64,000 nucleotides of DNA, from positions 930,001 through 994,000 of the forward strand of contig NZ_LR699553.1 in the NCBI RefSeq assembly GCF_902459535.1, written 5' to 3'. Position numbers and translations under genes: made by a program. Below, piece by piece: positions 61,396 through 64,000 of this stretch. Numbering within the stretch: the stretch's first letter is position 1; each line of letters starts with the position of its first letter. The notes beneath the pieces are model-generated. The model was not told the origin of the DNA and searched no databases. It worked only from the letters and a program-made list of their open reading frames with translations. Origin of the DNA: Paraburkholderia dioscoreae. GTDB lineage: Bacteria; Pseudomonadota; Gammaproteobacteria; Burkholderiales; Burkholderiaceae.

Positions 61396-62238
61396 ATGTC
61401 GCCCAAGAAATCGCCCTTTTTCGAACTTCGCAGCGGCTCTGTCGACACCCTCCTGTTCGTGGTCAAGACAACCGACCTCGACGCCATGCGTGCCGAACTG
61501 ACCCGGCGCTTCGAGGCGACTCCCGAGTTTTTCGCTAACGACGTCGTCGCGATCGACGTGCGGCGCCTCGCCGGGAACGAACGCGTGCCGCTCGCCGACA
61601 TCGCGCAACTGCTCGACAGCGTGCGCATGCGACCGGTCGGCGTGGTCGCCAACGCGCAGCAGGCGTGGGCGGCGGAGTCAGCTTTGCCGCTGCTCGAAGC
61701 GCGCGACCGCCGTGGCGCCGCCGCTAGATCTGCGGATGAAGACAGCGCCTCCGCCACGGCGCCGGCTGTCACCGCCGCGACGGCCACGCCGCCGGCCGAT
61801 CTGTTCGAAGCGGCCTTGGTCACGCCGGAAAGCGGCACGCCGGCCACGGCCGCCGCCGTCGAGCCTGCGCCGGCCGCGGAGCCGGTGCGTCTTGCCACCT
61901 CGTCGCAAACCATGGTGGTCGACAAGCCGTTGCGCTCCGGTCAGCGCATTTACGCCAAGGGCGACCTGGTCGTGCTCGGCCTCGTGAGCTACGGTGCGGA
62001 AGTGATCGCGGAAGGCAACATCCATATTTACGCGCCGCTGCGCGGCCGGGCGCTGGCCGGCGTGCAGGGCAATCACGACGCGCGCATTTTCTGTACGTGT
62101 CTCGAGCCGGAACTCATCTCGATCGCAGGCATCTATCGAACGACCGAGAACCCGCTGCCGGCCGACGTGCTCGGCAAGCCGGTGCAGATCTGGCTCGAAG
62201 AAGAAAAGTTGATGATCGAACCACTGCGGCTCACCTGA
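61396..62238 (+). CDS. minC: Septum site-determining protein MinC
   Basis: FtsZ polymerisation inhibitor recruited to the poles by MinD. The 280-residue protein has an N-terminal FtsZ-interacting domain (about 1-100, starting SPFFELRSGSVDTLLFVV). An Ala/Pro/Thr-rich linker of about 65 residues (about 110-175) follows, longer than in E. coli MinC. The C-terminal beta-helix domain has YAKGDLVVLGLVSYGAEVIA, HIYAPLRGRALAGVQG and the R-G-N-like MinD-contact region. The ATG at 61396 is chosen over an upstream in-frame codon at 61384. It is followed by minD 102 nt later. Confidence 0.95.
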   Translation: MSPKKSPFFELRSGSVDTLLFVVKTTDLDAMRAELTRRFEATPEFFANDVVAIDVRRLAGNERVPLADIAQLLDSVRMRPVGVVANAQQAWAAESALPLLEARDRRGAAARSADEDSASATAPAVTAATATPPADLFEAALVTPESGTPATAAAVEPAPAAEPVRLATSSQTMVVDKPLRSGQRIYAKGDLVVLGLVSYGAEVIAEGNIHIYAPLRGRALAGVQGNHDARIFCTCLEPELISIAGIYRTTENPLPADVLGKPVQIWLEEEKLMIEPLRLT

Positions 62239-62340
62239 GCGACGTGAAGCGCGCTGCCTCGATCAATCCGGGGCACGCGGCGTTTCAGGCAAATAGGGCC
62301 GCACATAATTGATGAATTTGACGAACACAAGGTAAGGGTA

Positions 62341-63156
62341 ATGGCAAAAATCATTGTGGTGACTTCGGGCAAGGGTGGCGTGGGCAAGACGACCACGAGC
62401 GCGAGTTTTGCATCGGCCCTCGCTCTGCGTGGCAGCAAAACCGCCGTGATCGACTTCGACGTCGGCCTGCGTAACCTCGACCTCATCATGGGTTGTGAAC
62501 GCCGCGTGGTGTACGACCTGATCAATGTGATCCAGGGTGAAGCGAATCTGAACCAGGCGCTCATCAAGGACAAGAAGTGCGAGAACCTGTTCATCCTGCC
62601 CGCGTCGCAAACGCGTGACAAGGACGCCCTCACCATGGAAGGCGTCGAGAAGGTCATCAACGACCTGATCGCGATGGATTTCGAATACATCGTCTGCGAT
62701 TCGCCGGCCGGTATCGAATCGGGCGCGCTGCTCGCCATGCATTTCGCCGACGAAGCGCTGATCGTGACGAATCCGGAAGTCTCGTCGGTGCGCGACTCCG
62801 ATCGTATCCTCGGCATTCTGTCGTCGAAGACCAAGCGCGCGATCGAAGGCAAGGAGCCGATCAAGGAACATCTGCTGATTACCCGCTACAACCCCAAGCG
62901 CGTCAGCGAAGGCGAAATGCTGTCGCTCACCGACATCCAGGAAATCCTGCGCATCGACCTGATCGGCGTGATTCCGGAATCGGAAGCGGTGCTGCACGCA
63001 TCGAACCAGGGCTTGCCGGCGGTGCACCTGGACGGCACCGACGTGGCCGAAGCCTATAAAGACGTCGTGTCGCGTTTCCTCGGCGAGCAGAAATCGCTTC
63101 GCTTTACCGACTACCAGAAGCCCGGGCTGCTGCAGCGCCTCTTCGGCACCAAGTAA
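62341..63156 (+). CDS. minD: Septum site-determining ATPase MinD
   Basis: Membrane-associated ATPase that oscillates with MinE and carries MinC. The 271-residue protein has the deviant Walker A GKGGVGKTT (about 10-18), VIDFDVGLRNLDLIMG with switch I, and DSPAGIESGALL with switch II. The C-terminal amphipathic membrane-targeting helix (PGLLQRLFG near the end) is intact. The ATG at 62341 follows AAGGTAAGGGTA. It is the middle gene of minCDE, 14 nt before minE. Confidence 0.98.
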   Translation: MAKIIVVTSGKGGVGKTTTSASFASALALRGSKTAVIDFDVGLRNLDLIMGCERRVVYDLINVIQGEANLNQALIKDKKCENLFILPASQTRDKDALTMEGVEKVINDLIAMDFEYIVCDSPAGIESGALLAMHFADEALIVTNPEVSSVRDSDRILGILSSKTKRAIEGKEPIKEHLLITRYNPKRVSEGEMLSLTDIQEILRIDLIGVIPESEAVLHASNQGLPAVHLDGTDVAEAYKDVVSRFLGEQKSLRFTDYQKPGLLQRLFGTK

Positions 63157-63170
63157 GGGGAGCGCACGTA

Positions 63171-63425
63171 ATGTCGATTCTTTCGTTTTTGCTGGGCGAG
63201 AAGAAGAAGTCCGCGTCGGTAGCGAAGGAACGCCTGCAGTTGATCATCGCGCATGAGCGCGCCGGCGGCCATGCGCCTGCCGATTACCTGCCTGCGTTGC
63301 AACGCGAACTGGTGGCCGTGATCTCGAAGTACGTGAAGATTTCCCATGAGGATATTCGCGTGAGCCTCGAACGTCAGGACGATCTCGAAGTGCTCGAGGT
63401 CAAGATCGAAATACCGCAGGCCTGA
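63171..63425 (+). CDS. minE: Cell division topological specificity factor MinE
   Basis: Stimulates MinD ATPase and restricts MinCD to the poles. The 84-residue product has the N-terminal membrane-binding segment MSILSFLLGEKKKSASVAKE, the anti-MinCD helix RLQLIIAHERAG (about 21-32) and the C-terminal topological domain with KISHEDIRVSLERQDDLEVLEVKIEIP. GGGGAGCGCACG precedes the ATG. It ends minCDE. Confidence 0.97.
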   Translation: MSILSFLLGEKKKSASVAKERLQLIIAHERAGGHAPADYLPALQRELVAVISKYVKISHEDIRVSLERQDDLEVLEVKIEIPQA

Positions 63426-63721
63426 TCGCCGGGTCTGTTCCGTTTCGCGGCCGGTTTCATATGACGTGCCGCGCGCTTCGCTGCGGTGCGTCGGAATGAC
63501 GTGATGGGGCGAAGCGCGTGAGCGCGCCGGTTCGCGCCGCTCTGTCGTTCCTTTTTGTCGGTCCCGCTGCCTCAGTGCTTGTTCGCGCGCGCCTTGGCCT
63601 CGCGTCGAAATAATCCGTTGCACTTCAGCGCGTGGCGTTACACGCCCACGGTCAGCCATTGCATCCCCTCGCGCATTAAACGGGTAACGCCGCCTTCGGT
63701 GTTCACCTACAGAGGGACAAC

Positions 63722-64000
63722 ATGAACAAGACCTTTCGTTTGCTGCTCGCCAACGCCGTATTGATCGCCGCTGGCGCAACCGCTATGGCATCCGCTTCTG
63801 CGGCGGAAGTCGTCGTGATCGCGCCGTCCGCGCCGCCGCCGGTGCACTACGAAGCGGTGCCCGCGCCGCGTGTCGGCTACGTGTGGGATCGCGGTCACTG
63901 GCGCTGGGATCATGGCCGCTATGTGTGGATAGGCGGTCACTGGCAGGCCGCGCGCGTGGGCTATCACTGGGTGCCGGGCCACTGGGTCGCGCACGGCCCG
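63722..64000 (+). CDS. Secreted YXWGXW-repeat protein (3' end outside window)
   Basis: The first 93 residues of an exported protein. The signal peptide MNKTFRLLLANAVLIAAGAT is cleaved near SASAAE (about residue 28). The mature part has tandem Trp-rich repeats of the form G-Y-x-W-x-x-G-x-W/H-W, for example RVGYVWDRGHWRWDHGRYVW and GYHWVPGHWVAHG, as in the YXWGXW repeat family common in beta-proteobacteria. The function is unknown; the family is thought to be cell-surface or periplasmic. GAGGGACAAC precedes the ATG. The reading frame is open to the window end. Confidence 0.85.
   Translation, partial: MNKTFRLLLANAVLIAAGATAMASASAAEVVVIAPSAPPPVHYEAVPAPRVGYVWDRGHWRWDHGRYVWIGGHWQAARVGYHWVPGHWVAHGP

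Overview
The window is GC-rich chromosomal DNA from a beta-proteobacterium of the Burkholderiaceae, most likely Paraburkholderia or a close relative. The pointers are an OmpC-type Burkholderia porin, a glucokinase fused to an RpiR-type regulator, the zwf-pgl-glk/glucose ABC transporter arrangement, minCDE, and the trxB/ftsK/lolA/rarA/serS neighbourhood. I found no rRNA, CRISPR array, complete insertion sequence or prophage. There is one tRNA, tRNA-Ser(CGA).

Layout. 1-13.3 kb is housekeeping: the 3' part of tamB, metG, an OmpA-type lipoprotein, apbC/mrp, a SodC-like lipoprotein that has lost most metal ligands, dcd, an Orn/Lys/Arg decarboxylase with a downstream LprI-like secreted protein, a bestrophin and a DMT transporter. 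13.4-25.1 kb is accessory. After a GcvA-like LysR gene come two divergent operons around a second LysR gene (20170-21096). The leftward operon carries a Rieske oxygenase and a four-gene polyamine-type ABC importer. The rightward operon carries a flavin monooxygenase, a Rid-family protein, a DUF1028 protein and an M20 deacylase. This nine-gene set looks like a complete uptake and catabolic module for an N-containing, probably N-methylated or quaternary, small molecule, and is the best candidate here for an undescribed system. Both of its promoter regions hold related 28-bp palindromic sites with the same 12-nt spacer.

25-30 kb holds small orphan genes, a porin, and a catalase-like peroxidase coupled to cytochrome b561. 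29.7-39.0 kb is the glucose module: zwf-pgl-glk/rpiR leftward and gtsABC plus ATPase rightward. It is driven by two back-to-back sigma70-type promoters that share one 19-bp HexR-like palindrome. 39-43.6 kb: LysR, GST, TRIC/UPF0126 protein, Smr protein, trxB. 44-53.8 kb: ftsK-lolA, then a LysR/agmatinase/CytX block, then rarA and serS.

The tRNA-Ser (54.0 kb) is followed by about 1.8 kb of degraded or lineage-specific DNA: a frameshifted PpiC-type isomerase remnant and an orphan protein with an internal duplication. 56-59.4 kb is a translationally coupled FAD oxidoreductase/DUF1365/CFA-synthase-like lipid-modification operon. The window ends with map, a GNAT acetyltransferase, minCDE and the start of a YXWGXW-repeat secreted protein.

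Functional calls come from reading motifs and whole-protein resemblance. No database search was possible.
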